From Closterium sp. NIES-65 (lineage: Eukaryota; Streptophyta; Zygnematophyceae; Desmidiales; Closteriaceae), in contig CANXME010000520.1 in the NCBI GenBank assembly GCA_948144175.1, positions 1,417,539 through 1,481,538 on the forward strand: a stretch of DNA of 64,000 nt, written 5' to 3'. Below are positions 33,851 through 42,715 of this stretch, piece by piece (position 1 is the first letter of the stretch; every line of letters starts with the position of its first letter). The notes beneath the pieces are model-generated. The model was not told the DNA's origin and made no database searches. It saw only the letters and a program-made list of their open reading frames with translations. The position numbers and the translations under genes are program-made.

Positions 33851-33979
33851 TGACAAAATTAGAAGAAAGAAAGAGGATTGAACTAGCAAGAATGAGGATA
33901 CAAATAGCAAACCCTAGAAGGGTTGTACTCGCTATAGAGCACCCCACTATAGGCTAGAACATAAGATAATATTCTGACA
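33851..33979 (-). repeat. 5' LTR of N2
   Basis: One difference from the other N2 LTR; the outer edge is followed by GGTAG (33980-33984). Confidence 0.93.
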
Positions 33980-34266
33980 GGTAGCAGATGAATGAAACAT
34001 TGATTACATTCCGATGAAACATTGAATACATTGTTTTTGAATGATCATACTTTTTTTTTAGGACACTCTGAAATTTCAGCCTTTTTTTAATACCAACTCT
34101 GATATTTTCAGAGTAAAATTGTGTACTAGTCTGACGAATCAGACAGGCCAAAAACGAATCTGAGGGCCTGCACCCTGAGCTTAGCTTTGCTTTGCTTGTT
34201 CTCTTGCTTGACTGGTCTTGTGACCGTCTGTTGTGTTTGCTATCTCCCACTTAGCCTATGGGGGTG

Positions 34267-34324
34267 TGTCAAACTGTATGTTTGTGTTATCACTAGGCTA
34301 TAGTGGGTTAGCCTATAAGGGGTA
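34267..34324 (+). repeat. Copia-4 3' LTR, first part
   Basis: Starts TGTCAAACTGTATG after the purine tract CTATGGGGGTG; interrupted at GGGTA (34320-34324) by Copia-5. Confidence 0.85.
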
Positions 34325-34455
34325 TGTGAAACTATGAGCAGAGGAATGAATTGACTAAGTCAGAGTTGGGTACAAATACAACCCTAGCAAACTGTACCCC
34401 ATATGTGCTACCCCACTATAGCCTACAGACATGCATCAGCTATAATAATCTGACA
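34325..34455 (-). repeat. 3' LTR of Copia-5
   Basis: Minus strand TGTCAGATTATTATAG to ATAGTTTCACA, 131 bp; GGGTA lies immediately outside. Confidence 0.96.
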
Positions 34456-34659
34456 CACCCCCATAGGCAAAGTGGGGGAGAACAAGGGGTCACAAGACCA
34501 GTCAAGCAAAGCAAAACAAGCTCAGGGTGGATCACAAAGTCACCACACAGTCCGAGCACAAGAGCAAGGCCAGAGGCCAGTTCACATGCAGGAGTAAAGA
34601 CATATATATAAAACTAGACAAGCAAGAGCAGGTATATATATGTCAAAGTACAAGTAAAG
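34456..34659 (-). other. Copia-5 3' untranslated block and polypurine tract
   Basis: Carries, on the minus strand, the shared block (about 34595-34515) and the CCCCCACTTTGCCTATGGGGG inverted repeat next to the LTR. A short TA-rich stretch is at 34605-34640. Confidence 0.65.
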
Positions 34660-37600
34660 TCAAGAAGAGAGCAAGTGAGGCAAGACAGGTACAAGACCCA
34701 GCTGGGTACAAAAGCGCTGATGGTCGCAAGGCGCAAGTGCCTTGGTGAACACATCAGCAGTGTTGGCCTCAGAGGCCACGTAAGCAAGTCGCAACTGACC
34801 ACGCTGCTGCAGCTCACGAGCAAGGAAGTAGCGGAGAGCAATGTGCTTCGTTCTGTGCTCCAAGCGCTGCTCTCGACACAAGGCCAACATGGCCTTGTTG
34901 TCTACGTACAGCACTGGAGGAGAACGAGGCAGCTCTCCAAGGTCAGTCAGCAGGTAGGTGAGCCAGCGAAGCTCCTGTGCAGCCATGGCCCCGGCGTAGA
35001 TCTCAGCCTCACAACTGGAGCCGAGAACCGAAGACGAGCGAGTAGACCGCCACGAGACAGAGCCGGAACCAAGGCTGAAGGTGTAACCCTGTGACGACCG
35101 CTGCGTAGCCTGGTCGTCAGCCCAAGAAGCGTCTGCGTGCCCAGTAAGGACCACTGGACTCCGCCCTCCAAGCACTAGCCCCATGCCCGACGTACTGCAC
35201 AGGTAGCGCAATACCCTCTTCGCTGCAGCCATGTGCTCTGGTCGGTGTCTCCCAGGAGCAACATAGCGTGCAAGGATGCTCAGAGGGTATGCAAGGTCAG
35301 GTCGAGTGCAGGTCATCAGGTACATGAGGCAGCCAACAAGCTCTGCATACGGACCACTCGACTCTACGGACTCATCCGAAGGCAGAGCTGAGAGTGAGTG
35401 GCGAGTAGGCAGAGGAGTGGCCTGAGGCGAGGAGTACGTGAAGCCGAAGCGCTGAAGGACCTGCTGCACCATGTGTGACTGAGTCAGGGTAATGGTGCGG
35501 CGTGCTCTGTCCCGAGTGATCTGCAAGCCAAGGTAGCTGCGCAGTTCACCCAGGTCTGTGCACGTGTGTCTCTTCAGCAGCTCGGACTTCACGTAGGCGA
35601 GTCCAGCAGTGTCCGCTGTGGCAAAGACCAAGTCGTCGACGTACACGAGGATGTAGAACGGCGGCAGGGAAGTGTCGGTGCGAAGAAACAGCGACGGGTC
35701 AGCAGTAGAAGGAGCAAACCCAAGAGCCGCAAGCGTAGTCCTCAGTGTGTCGTGCCACTCACGCGGTGCCTGGCGGAGACCGTAGACTGGCCGTCGGAGG
35801 CTCCACTGGGTACCAGGAGGGAAAGTCCCAGTGAAGCCAGGCGGACGGCGCAGCCAGATCTCCTCGTGCAGGCTACCCTGCAGGAACGCAGTGCTGAAGT
35901 CGAGAGAGTGAAGCTCGTAGTCGCGCTGAGCGGCAATGTGCAGCAGCACCCGAAGAGTGGTCATCTTCGGGGTGGGAGAGAAGGTCTGAAAGTAGTCAAC
36001 TCCCTGCCGCTGACTGAAGCCACGAGCCACGTAACGCGCCTTGAAGACAGGCGGCGAGCCCGGCGGCCGCTTCACCCTGAAGATCCACATGCCACTGACG
36101 ATGTTCGCCCCAGGAGGGGGAACCGCGTCAACGTAGGTGCCTGTGGACTTCCAGGAAGCCATCTCTGCATCCATAGCTGCCTGCCACTGAGAGGAGTAGG
36201 GACCCTCTACGGCCTCCGCGTAAGAACGCGGAGTCGGGATGTCTAGTGCATCCGGGTCTCCCTCAGGGGCTAGCAGTACAGACGCGAGACGAGGTGAAGC
36301 AGCGGCTAGACACTGGAACTCCTCCTGCCTGTCCTCTAGGACGTCCGTGCCAAGGGCACACTCACCCCCGACGGACGGAGGACAGGCGGACTCAGACTCA
36401 GCGACAAGACGAGCAGCGTAGTCTAGACGACAGCGCGCAGCAAAGTCGACAAGCTCAGTGACAAGGGCAGACGCAGCAGACGACTCGAAGGAAGGGTCAG
36501 TGACAGCAGTAGCAAGGAGACGCGTGACAGTAGGACTGGCAGCACGAAGAGAGTCCGACTCCGGGTCGGCAAGAGCAGGAAGAGAGGAAGTAGGAGGAGA
36601 AGGCAAAGGGGCACGCAGAGGAGCAGTGGACGGACGCAGTGACATCCGGTGCGTGCCAGGGACAGGAGGAGGACGCTGACGCGACCCGCGACCACTAGCG
36701 CGCTCAGTACGAACAGGCGACGCAGGACGAGACGCAGGCTCACGACGCTCAGTAAGGCCTCCAGTCGGACCAGCGTAGGGAGAAGGAGCAGGCAAAGGGG
36801 AGGCAGGCTCTAGCTGTGGCTGTGACCGGACAGGCTGCGGACCCTCTAAGGGAGGAGGAGGAGGAGCAAGACCAAGAACCTGCTCCAGGAGCGGAACGAA
36901 GTACGGTCGAGACCGCGCGGCGACGCCAGAAACAGCAGGAACAGAACCAGCAGCTCCGGCCGGAGCACCCACTCCAGCAGCACCTCCAGCAGAACCACCA
37001 GAAGCTCCAGAACCTCCAGCAGCAGCACCAGGAGCACCGTCAGTCGGACCACCAACCGCAGGCTCAGCGCCAACGTCCTCAGCAGGACCAGCTCCAGGAG
37101 AACCCTCAGACCCAGCAGCTCCAGCACCCACAGGACGAGCACCGCCAGGTCGCGTGGCAGCAGCGCCCTCCGCAGCCGAAGAACCACCAGAACCAGCGGC
37201 ACGCCTCCAGCGCCGGGCAAACCACTCACGCAGCTCCTGTGGAGAGAGCGGCTCCCGGCGAGACGAAGCACCCCCAGGCACAGCACCTCCAGGCTCGGCA
37301 CCTCCAGGCTCAGCACCCCCAGGCTCAGCACCCCCAGGGTCAGCACCCCCAGGCACAGCACCCCCAGGCACAGCACCCCCAGGCACAGCACCCCCAGGCA
37401 CAGCACCCCCAGGCACAGCACCCCCAGGCTCAGCACCCCCAGGCTCAGCACCCCCAGACTCCGCACCCCTAGGCTCAGCACCCCCAGGCTCAGCACCCCT
37501 AGACTCCGCACCCCCAGGCTCAGCTCCCGCAGCAGCACCAGAGTCACCAGTGACCTCGACAGGCTCGACCGCGTCTACCTGAGACACACCTGAAGGGGCA

Positions 37601-40600
37601 GGACCCTGAGGGGGGAGGGGGACTACTGGGGGGGGACCTGGTACCAAGAAGAGCGGGGGTGGGGGGAGGGACGGAGTGCGGTAGGGGAAGAGGCGGTAGT
37701 AGGGTACCGACTCGTCGAACGTGACGTCCTGGGAGGACAGAACACGTCGAGAGGTGGGGTGGTAAAACTGCCACCCAGGGGCGTCGGGGGGGAACCCGAG
37801 GAAGACGCAGGGAGAAGCACGAGGGGACAGCTTGTCCGCAGACAGGTCGCGAACAAACGCCCGAGATCCCCAGACCCGGAACGCCGACGCATCGCCAACC
37901 TTCCCCGTCCACAACAGAGCTGGGGAGGTCTCCGGTCGAGAGACCCTGGGGTGGAGGTTGATCTGGTGCGCAGCGTACCTGACCGCAAACGGCCACAGAA
38001 AATGGGGAGCAGCCGCATGCATCATGGACGTACGAGCGACGTCCATGACCATGCCAATGCGGCGCTCAGCGATCCCATTCTGCTGTGGTGAGTCCGGAAG
38101 CGTGAAGGTCTGACGGATGCCTCGCACACGACAGTAGGTACTCAGGAGGGCCGAGGAGAACTCTCCGCCTCTGTCCGAGTGCAGACGCAAGACAGGGAAG
38201 TCAGAGCCAAAGCTTCTCCGAAGCTGAAGACGAGCTGCGCGGATCCAGTCGATCAACACCTGAGTGACCTCACCCTTGCTGCGCAAGGGGAAGACTGTGG
38301 TGTAACGCGAGTAGTCGTCAACCACTAGCAGGAAGTAGCGCTCCTGACCCTGTCCACGGACGCGGGCTGGGCCCCACACGTCCATGTGAAGCGTCTGCAA
38401 CGGGGCCTCTGTCGGAGGAAACTGGGAGGAGTGAGGGGCAGCACGCTGGCGCCCCTCGACACAGGGGACACAGGCAGGGCCAGGGCCCGGAGGAAGAGGA
38501 GGGAGGGACCGGGGAAGACCAGACACAAGGACCCGCGAGGCCATGCCTCTGAGCCGAAGCAGAGAGGGGTGGCCAAGGCGGTGGTGCCAGAGGAGGGTCT
38601 CGTGAGACAGACGACGACACGAACAAGGGGCAGACTCAGGACCAGACCTGGACGCTGCAGCAAACACCTGACCAGACGAAGGGGCTCTACCAGACGCAGT
38701 ACCTGGAGGAGAAGCAGTGGTCAGTGTGTACAGGCTCGATCCCGGCCGACGTGTAAACGTAGCCAGGTGGCGACCTGTATCCGCCTCTGTACAGTGGGTC
38801 ACCCGCTGACGAGCAGGGGTGAACTGGTGGACACCTGCATCCTGGAGGTCAGCACCACTCACCAAGTTCGTCGAGAACGAGGGGAGGTAGAGACCAGTCA
38901 GGGTGCCAGAGGGGGCCGCCGGACACGGGAGGACAGTGGAGAAGCGAGACAGGACAGGCCCCCCAGAGGGGTCCGCCAGGGACACCGCAACCGGCCGACT
39001 CAGCGGCGTGAGAGTGGTGCGGTCCCTAAAGAAGGAGCGAGACGCTCCAGAGTCAAGGGTGAAGGTGTGAGAGGCCGAAGCCGACACAGTACCTGAGAGG
39101 GCGGACTCACCAGTACCTGAAAGCACAGACGCACTGGCACCTAGAGCAGCAGCTGCACAAGTACCTGACGCGGCAGTACCAATGCCCGGGTCGGGCGGGA
39201 AACACCGGTAACAGTCATCCTCATCACTACCAGTCACAGCATACATAGCAGAGAGAATAGCATCAAAATCAAGATCATAAATAGCTACACCAGCCCTAGA
39301 CAGCTCTCCCCAGCGGGGGATCTCAGCGGCCTCCGGAAACTGCTGACGCCAGGCGTCGGTCAGGCGGCCAAAGCAGCGACGGGCTGTGTGGGCGCCTCCA
39401 CACCTCTCCCCTGCACGGTCACCAGTGCGAAGAACGTAGGGGCAGGGACCAAGCGCACCACCGCGCTGACGCTGCAAGTACCACTCACGGAGCTGCTGAG
39501 GGCCGGGGACGGTGCGAGAGCGCTGCTGCTGCTGCGGCTGCTGCTGTGGCTGCTGCTGCTGCTGCTGCTGGCGCTGACCACCCCCAGAGCTGCTCCGCTG
39601 GGACGAGCCACTCCGACCCCCTCCTCCACCGCCACCCCCGCCTCCACCGCCACCCCCGTCGCCACCGCCACCTCCCCCACCAGGACCGTCGCTCCCACCG
39701 CTCCCACCGCCTCCTCCGCTACCACCTCCGCCGCCACCTCCGCCTCCACCGCCGCCACTACTACCTCCACTCCCGCCACCACCCCCCCCGCCACCCCCAC
39801 TCCCCCCTCCACCCCCACCGCCTCCTCCACCGCCCCCTCTGGCTCCACCCGCTCCCTTGCCCCCTTTGCCCTTGCCAGTGCGGCGTCTGCCACTGGGGGC
39901 AGACGCCGCGCCGACCGACTCAAAACCAACGAGGTCGGCCGCAGCGGCAGAGGCGACAGAGGGCAGCAGGGGGGAGGGACCACACCCCTCAAAGATGGGG
40001 GTGCGAGGGTCACCCCGAGAGGCCCCTACAGCGACAATACTCTTCTCAGCCGCTAGCAGGGACTCCTCAAGGAGGTCGACAGTGAGAGTGGTGGGACAGA
40101 CAGAGAGAAACTGGTCCCTAACGACACGAAGGGACTCAGGAAGACGGGTGACGAGAAAGTAGAGAGTGATGTACATGGGAGGAGGGTTCGCAGCGCGGAA
40201 CTCAGCAGGAAGGGCAGCGCGGTAGCGGGTGTCACTAGCGCGGAGGTGGGTAACGAGGTCAGCGACAGTGGGAAAGGAAGCGAGGTCAGGGAAGAGAAAC
40301 GGTAGCATGAGGCGGCTAAGGGTAGCGGAGGAAGGGGAGGAGTAGCGCGCAACTACAGCGTCGTACAAGGCCTGAGCGGTCTTGCACTGACTAAAGTGGG
40401 CACGCTCAGAGGAAGGGAGGTGGCGACGCACAGCAAGACGTGCAGCAGCATCGCGGGTCGCCCACTTGGAGCGAACGGCAGAGTCAGCATCAGCAGGCGG
40501 GGCAGGGACAGCGCCAGAGACAAAGTCAAAGAGAGAGACCTCATCTACCGCATCACACAGTAAGTACAGCTGCAGATCCTCGATCCAGACGGCAAAGTCA

Positions 40601-40647
40601 ATGGCCCTCCCCTCAGCGTCAAAAGTGAGAACATTGGGGGTGGCCAT
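34660..40647 (-). CDS. Copia-5 gag-pol polyprotein
   Basis: One frame of 1995 codons from ATG at 40647; the frame is open a little further up but without an ATG. Parts in order: capsid-like domain (FDAEGRAIDFAVW, RRHLPSSERAHFSQ; to about 39990), Gly-rich tract (39850-39600), poly-Gln, QQLREWYLQR, and knuckle CPYVLRTGDRAGERC..H....C (39450-39370). Protease LDSGAS (about 39050), pre-integrase WHHRLGH (about 38580), integrase core (HMDVWGP, HSDRGGEF, NGIAERR; 38390-38060), a 15-bp repeat linker (37525-37265) and PQELREWFARR follow. RT (YVDD at 35633-35644) and RNase H (to 34700) close it. Such proteins make the particle and copy and insert the element. It is far longer than typical copia polyproteins (about 1300-1500 residues) because of the low-complexity tracts. 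Confidence 0.95.
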   Translation of the reverse strand: MATPNVLTFDAEGRAIDFAVWIEDLQLYLLCDAVDEVSLFDFVSGAVPAPPADADSAVRSKWATRDAAARLAVRRHLPSSERAHFSQCKTAQALYDAVVARYSSPSSATLSRLMLPFLFPDLASFPTVADLVTHLRASDTRYRAALPAEFRAANPPPMYITLYFLVTRLPESLRVVRDQFLSVCPTTLTVDLLEESLLAAEKSIVAVGASRGDPRTPIFEGCGPSPLLPSVASAAAADLVGFESVGAASAPSGRRRTGKGKGGKGAGGARGGGGGGGGGGGGSGGGGGGGGGSGGSSGGGGGGGGGGGGSGGGGGSGGSDGPGGGGGGGDGGGGGGGGGGGGGGRSGSSQRSSSGGGQRQQQQQQQPQQQPQQQQRSRTVPGPQQLREWYLQRQRGGALGPCPYVLRTGDRAGERCGGAHTARRCFGRLTDAWRQQFPEAAEIPRWGELSRAGVAIYDLDFDAILSAMYAVTGSDEDDCYRCFPPDPGIGTAASGTCAAAALGASASVLSGTGESALSGTVSASASHTFTLDSGASRSFFRDRTTLTPLSRPVAVSLADPSGGPVLSRFSTVLPCPAAPSGTLTGLYLPSFSTNLVSGADLQDAGVHQFTPARQRVTHCTEADTGRHLATFTRRPGSSLYTLTTASPPGTASGRAPSSGQVFAAASRSGPESAPCSCRRLSHETLLWHHRLGHPSLLRLRGMASRVLVSGLPRSLPPLPPGPGPACVPCVEGRQRAAPHSSQFPPTEAPLQTLHMDVWGPARVRGQGQERYFLLVVDDYSRYTTVFPLRSKGEVTQVLIDWIRAARLQLRRSFGSDFPVLRLHSDRGGEFSSALLSTYCRVRGIRQTFTLPDSPQQNGIAERRIGMVMDVARTSMMHAAAPHFLWPFAVRYAAHQINLHPRVSRPETSPALLWTGKVGDASAFRVWGSRAFVRDLSADKLSPRASPCVFLGFPPDAPGWQFYHPTSRRVLSSQDVTFDESVPYYRLFPYRTPSLPPPPLFLVPGPPPVVPLPPQGPAPSGVSQVDAVEPVEVTGDSGAAAGAEPGGAESRGAEPGGAEPRGAESGGAEPGGAEPGGAVPGGAVPGGAVPGGAVPGGAVPGGADPGGAEPGGAEPGGAEPGGAVPGGASSRREPLSPQELREWFARRWRRAAGSGGSSAAEGAAATRPGGARPVGAGAAGSEGSPGAGPAEDVGAEPAVGGPTDGAPGAAAGGSGASGGSAGGAAGVGAPAGAAGSVPAVSGVAARSRPYFVPLLEQVLGLAPPPPPLEGPQPVRSQPQLEPASPLPAPSPYAGPTGGLTERREPASRPASPVRTERASGRGSRQRPPPVPGTHRMSLRPSTAPLRAPLPSPPTSSLPALADPESDSLRAASPTVTRLLATAVTDPSFESSAASALVTELVDFAARCRLDYAARLVAESESACPPSVGGECALGTDVLEDRQEEFQCLAAASPRLASVLLAPEGDPDALDIPTPRSYAEAVEGPYSSQWQAAMDAEMASWKSTGTYVDAVPPPGANIVSGMWIFRVKRPPGSPPVFKARYVARGFSQRQGVDYFQTFSPTPKMTTLRVLLHIAAQRDYELHSLDFSTAFLQGSLHEEIWLRRPPGFTGTFPPGTQWSLRRPVYGLRQAPREWHDTLRTTLAALGFAPSTADPSLFLRTDTSLPPFYILVYVDDLVFATADTAGLAYVKSELLKRHTCTDLGELRSYLGLQITRDRARRTITLTQSHMVQQVLQRFGFTYSSPQATPLPTRHSLSALPSDESVESSGPYAELVGCLMYLMTCTRPDLAYPLSILARYVAPGRHRPEHMAAAKRVLRYLCSTSGMGLVLGGRSPVVLTGHADASWADDQATQRSSQGYTFSLGSGSVSWRSTRSSSVLGSSCEAEIYAGAMAAQELRWLTYLLTDLGELPRSPPVLYVDNKAMLALCREQRLEHRTKHIALRYFLARELQQRGQLRLAYVASEANTADVFTKALAPCDHQRFCTQLGLVPVLPHLLSS
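37265..37525 (-). repeat. 15-bp minisatellite in Copia-5 linker (GGAEP/GGAVP units)
   Basis: About 17 copies of a 15-bp unit encode pentapeptides GGAEP, GGAVP, GGAES on the minus strand, just before PQELREWFARR. Equivalent arrays of different length are in Copia-0, -2, -3 and -7. Confidence 0.9.
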
Positions 40648-40689
40648 AGCAGCAGCTGAAAGTCTCACCGGGATGGGAGAGTCGGGTAG

Positions 40690-41620
40690 GTCAGCAGCAG
40701 GCGGCTCGGGCTGCTCGTGCAGCTCAGGCGGCTCGGGCTGCTCAGGTACCGGGCGGCTCGGCTACTGCGGGGCGGCTCGGCTACTGCGGGGCGGCTCGGC
40801 TGCTGCTGGGCGGCTCGGCTGCTGCTGGGCAGCTCGGCTGCTGCTGGGCGGCTCGGCTGCTGCTGGGCGGCTCGGCTGCTGCTAGGCGGCTCGGCTGCTG
40901 CTGGGCGGCTCGGCTGCTGCTGGGCGGCTCGGCTGCTGCTGGGCGGCTCGGCTGCAGTGCAGTGGCGGGGCCGGGACAAGGCCGGCGGTAGGGCCGGCGG
41001 TAGGGCCAGGTAGGAGCCGGCGGCGGGCCGAGTAGGAGGCCGGCGACGGGCCGAGTAGGAGGCCGGCGGCAGGGCCGTGTAGGAGGCCGGCGGCAGGGCC
41101 GTGTAGGAGGCCGGCGGCGGGCCGAGTAGGAGGCCGGCGGTGGGCCGAGTAGGAGGCCGGCGACGGGCCGAGTAGGAGGCCGGTGGCAGGGCCGTGTAGG
41201 AGGCCGGCGGCGGGCCGAGTAGGGGGCCGGCGGCGGGCCGAGTAGGAGCCGGGGCCGGGCCGTGTAGGAGGCCGGCGGCGGGCCGTGTAGGAGGCCGGCG
41301 GCGGAGCCGAGTAGGAGCCGGCGGCGGGGCCGTGTAGGAGCCGGCGGCGGGCCGAGTAGGAGACCGGCGGCGGGCCGTGTAGGAGGCCGGTGGCGGGCCG
41401 AGTAGGAGGCCTGCGGCGGGCCGTGTAGGAGGCCGGCGGCGGGGCCGAGAAGGAGGCCGGCGCGGGGCCGCGTAAGGGGCCGAGTAGGAGCCGGCGGCCC
41501 AGGGCCGCGTAAGGGGCCGGCTCGGAGCCGCGTAAGAGGCCGGCGCGGGGCCGCGTAGGAGCCGGCGGCGCAGGGCCGCGTAAGGGGCCAGCGCGGGGCC
41601 GCGTAAGGGGAGAGGGCGAC
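40690..41620 (-). repeat. GC-rich tandem leader of Copia-5
   Basis: 40690-40960 is built of GGCTCGGCTGCTGCTGGGC units (18-19 bp, about 12 copies). 40970-41620 is built of GGCCGGCGGCGGGCCGAGTAG-like units (about 24-27 bp). Non-coding. Confidence 0.88.
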
Positions 41621-41671
41621 CCGAAGGGTCGCTAAAACAAAAAGGGCGCGCCTCGGGGGGCGCGCTTCGGT

Positions 41672-41716
41672 GGGCCCAAAAAAAATTCGGTCCTGGAGGG
41701 ACCTAGCTCTATACCA
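41672..41716 (-). promoter_or_regulatory. PBS, hairpin and GGGCCC motif of Copia-5
   Basis: PBS complement at 41706-41716. Hairpin GGTCC (41689-41693), 5-nt loop, GGACC (41699-41703). GGGCCC at 41672-41677, followed inward by a GCGCGC-CTCGGGG-GCGCGC type stem. Confidence 0.6.
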
Positions 41717-41847
41717 TGTGAAACTATGAGCAGAGGAATGAATTGACTAAGTCAGAGTTGGGTACAAATACAACCCTAGCAAACTGTACCCCATATGTGC
41801 TACCCCACTATAGCCTACAGACATGCATCAGCTATAATAATCTGACA
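41717..41847 (-). repeat. 5' LTR of Copia-5
   Basis: 131 bp, identical to the 3' LTR as read; GGGTA at 41848-41852. Confidence 0.96.
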
Positions 41848-41852
41848 GGGTA

Positions 41853-41919
41853 CAACACTTTAGGGTTAGGTACTCATGCATGCTACCTAGTCCACCATTC
41901 CTGCCTGCTTATTCTAACA
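41853..41919 (+). repeat. Copia-4 3' LTR, second part
   Basis: Continues CAACACTTTAGGGTT to TATTCTAACA, the other side of the Copia-5 insertion. Related in sequence to the Copia-6 LTR (48442-48573). Confidence 0.8.
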
Positions 41920-42091
41920 CATCTACCATCTACTTCAAACATGTTTTAACAATTGTACAGCTGTTGCAAAACCAAACGACAACAGTTTTGAGCAACCACA
42001 CCCCAGGGAGGGCGTATACAACATGCTACTGAAGTTCAACAACTGATCTCCTTCAGATCAGATTCTCGATTTCATTATGATTGCCTTCATA
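41920..42091. other. Host DNA between Copia-4 and TA element
   Basis: 172 bp of unremarkable, AT-richer sequence. It is probably downstream flank of the glycosyltransferase gene. No gene is seen. Confidence 0.5.
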
Positions 42092-42651
42092 CCGTATACT
42101 CCCGGACAAAACACCCCCCCATAATTTTACACCCCCGGGTAGCTTGTGCGGGGTGGGTGTTATGATAGACCTCGTTTCTACTATACCCCCCTTTTTGGCT
42201 GATTTTCTATAACACCCTCCTTTTCTTACGGATTCATTATTATAGTCGTTAACGAGTAGCTGCAATATGGAAGAATATCGTGTGAATTTCTCCCTCAATG
42301 AAATTTCTCGGTACATTCAAAGGCAATCTGCCGAGATTTGCCCCCTCCCACTATTTCTCTGTCGCCACGTGCAGGTGAATCTTCCGTTGCAAGTGGCAAG
42401 AGAGGTGCCACATGCCATTTTCGTGGGGGCGATGAAGTTCGAGGCCGAAACTCACATTCGCGCCTCATGCAGTGATGCTAAAACGACCAGCAAAACACCC
42501 ACATTGACTAATTAAAAAAACACTAACACTAAAATATGCCATATGTAAAGACCCGGGTATTATGTGTATTTTTCCTATGAGGAGACCCCCCCCCCATTTT
42601 TTCCCTGTAGTTTTAGCTATACCCTAGGGTGTTATGTCCGGGAGAATACGG
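42092..42651. mobile_element. TA-flanked short DNA transposon, copy 2
   Basis: 560 bp, same length as copy 1 (29342-29901), and similar throughout (roughly three quarters identical by eye). The inverted ends are CCGTATACTCCCGGACAAAA and its near-complement GTCCGGGAGAATACGG, flanked by TA at 42090-42091 and 42652-42653. It lies 64 bp downstream of the stop codon of the glycosyltransferase gene and so may lie in its 3' untranslated region. No transposase is seen. Confidence 0.85.
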
Positions 42652-42715
42652 TACCATGAGCTACCTACAAGCAGCATTCATTAACACAGTTTCACCCAAA
42701 AACCCTCCCAAGCAT

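Larger units (their letters stand above)
32440..33979 (-). mobile_element. N2: coding-free LTR element (copia-related, non-autonomous)
   Basis: Two 129-bp LTRs (32440-32568, 33851-33979) differ at one position, so the insertion is recent. The target duplication GGTAG lies at 32435-32439 and 33980-33984. Minus-strand order: 5' LTR, PBS TGCTATCAGAGC (33839-33850), structured leader, GC-rich interior, the shared 3' untranslated block (about 32690-32610), purine tract, 3' LTR. No gag or pol is seen. A solo LTR of the same family lies at 48631-48759. Confidence 0.92.
29980..34170. mobile_element. hAT-like non-autonomous DNA transposon carrying two LTR elements
   Basis: The ends are CAGGCCCT (29980) and its complement AGGGCCTG (to 34170). 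Flanking 8-mers are CACCCTGG (29972-29979) and CACCCTGA (34171-34178), 7 of 8 matching, and the Copia-4 3' untranslated block resumes exactly after the second. The element's own DNA is only about 690 bp: 29980-30417, 32377-32439 and 33980-34170. It is AT-rich with repeated ACTCTGA-like motifs near the ends, as hAT elements often have. Elements N1 and N2 inserted into it. No transposase is seen. The superfamily call is inferred from the 8-bp duplication and the CAGGCCC tips. Confidence 0.7.
34325..41847 (-). mobile_element. Copia-5: young Ty1/copia element that looks whole
   Basis: The 131-bp LTRs at 34325-34455 and 41717-41847 read as identical. The target duplication GGGTA lies at 34320-34324 and 41848-41852. 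Inside on the minus strand are PBS TGGTATAGAGC, leader hairpin and GGGCCC, GC-rich arrays (40690-41620), one long gag-pol frame (40647-34660), the shared 3' block and the purine tract. It is the youngest element here and looks whole. It landed in the 3' LTR of Copia-4. LTR family as Copia-0. Confidence 0.96.
27307..41919 (+). mobile_element. Copia-4: 3' half of a Ty1/copia element, heavily interrupted
   Basis: It starts inside pol (27307), runs through reverse transcriptase and RNase H to about 29254, and has a 3' untranslated region. That region is interrupted by a TA-flanked DNA element (29342-29901) and by a hAT-like element (29980-34170). The 3' LTR is split by Copia-5: 34267-34324 and 41853-41919, joined by the GGGTA duplication. 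The order and the pairing of target duplications make this reading firm. The 5' half is not in the window; its left neighbour is Copia-3. Broken, with several breaks. Confidence 0.85.

Noticed and set aside
35566-36246. Long open frames antisense to copia pol (also 17369-17923, 23440-24672, 38386-39096)
   Set aside because: They mirror the GC-rich pol coding strand, have no known domain, and recur at the same place opposite pol in each copy.
42267-42515. 82-codon frame inside the TA-flanked element copy 2, considered as transposase remnant
   Set aside because: No DDE or DNA-binding motif, and the frame is not kept in copy 1.
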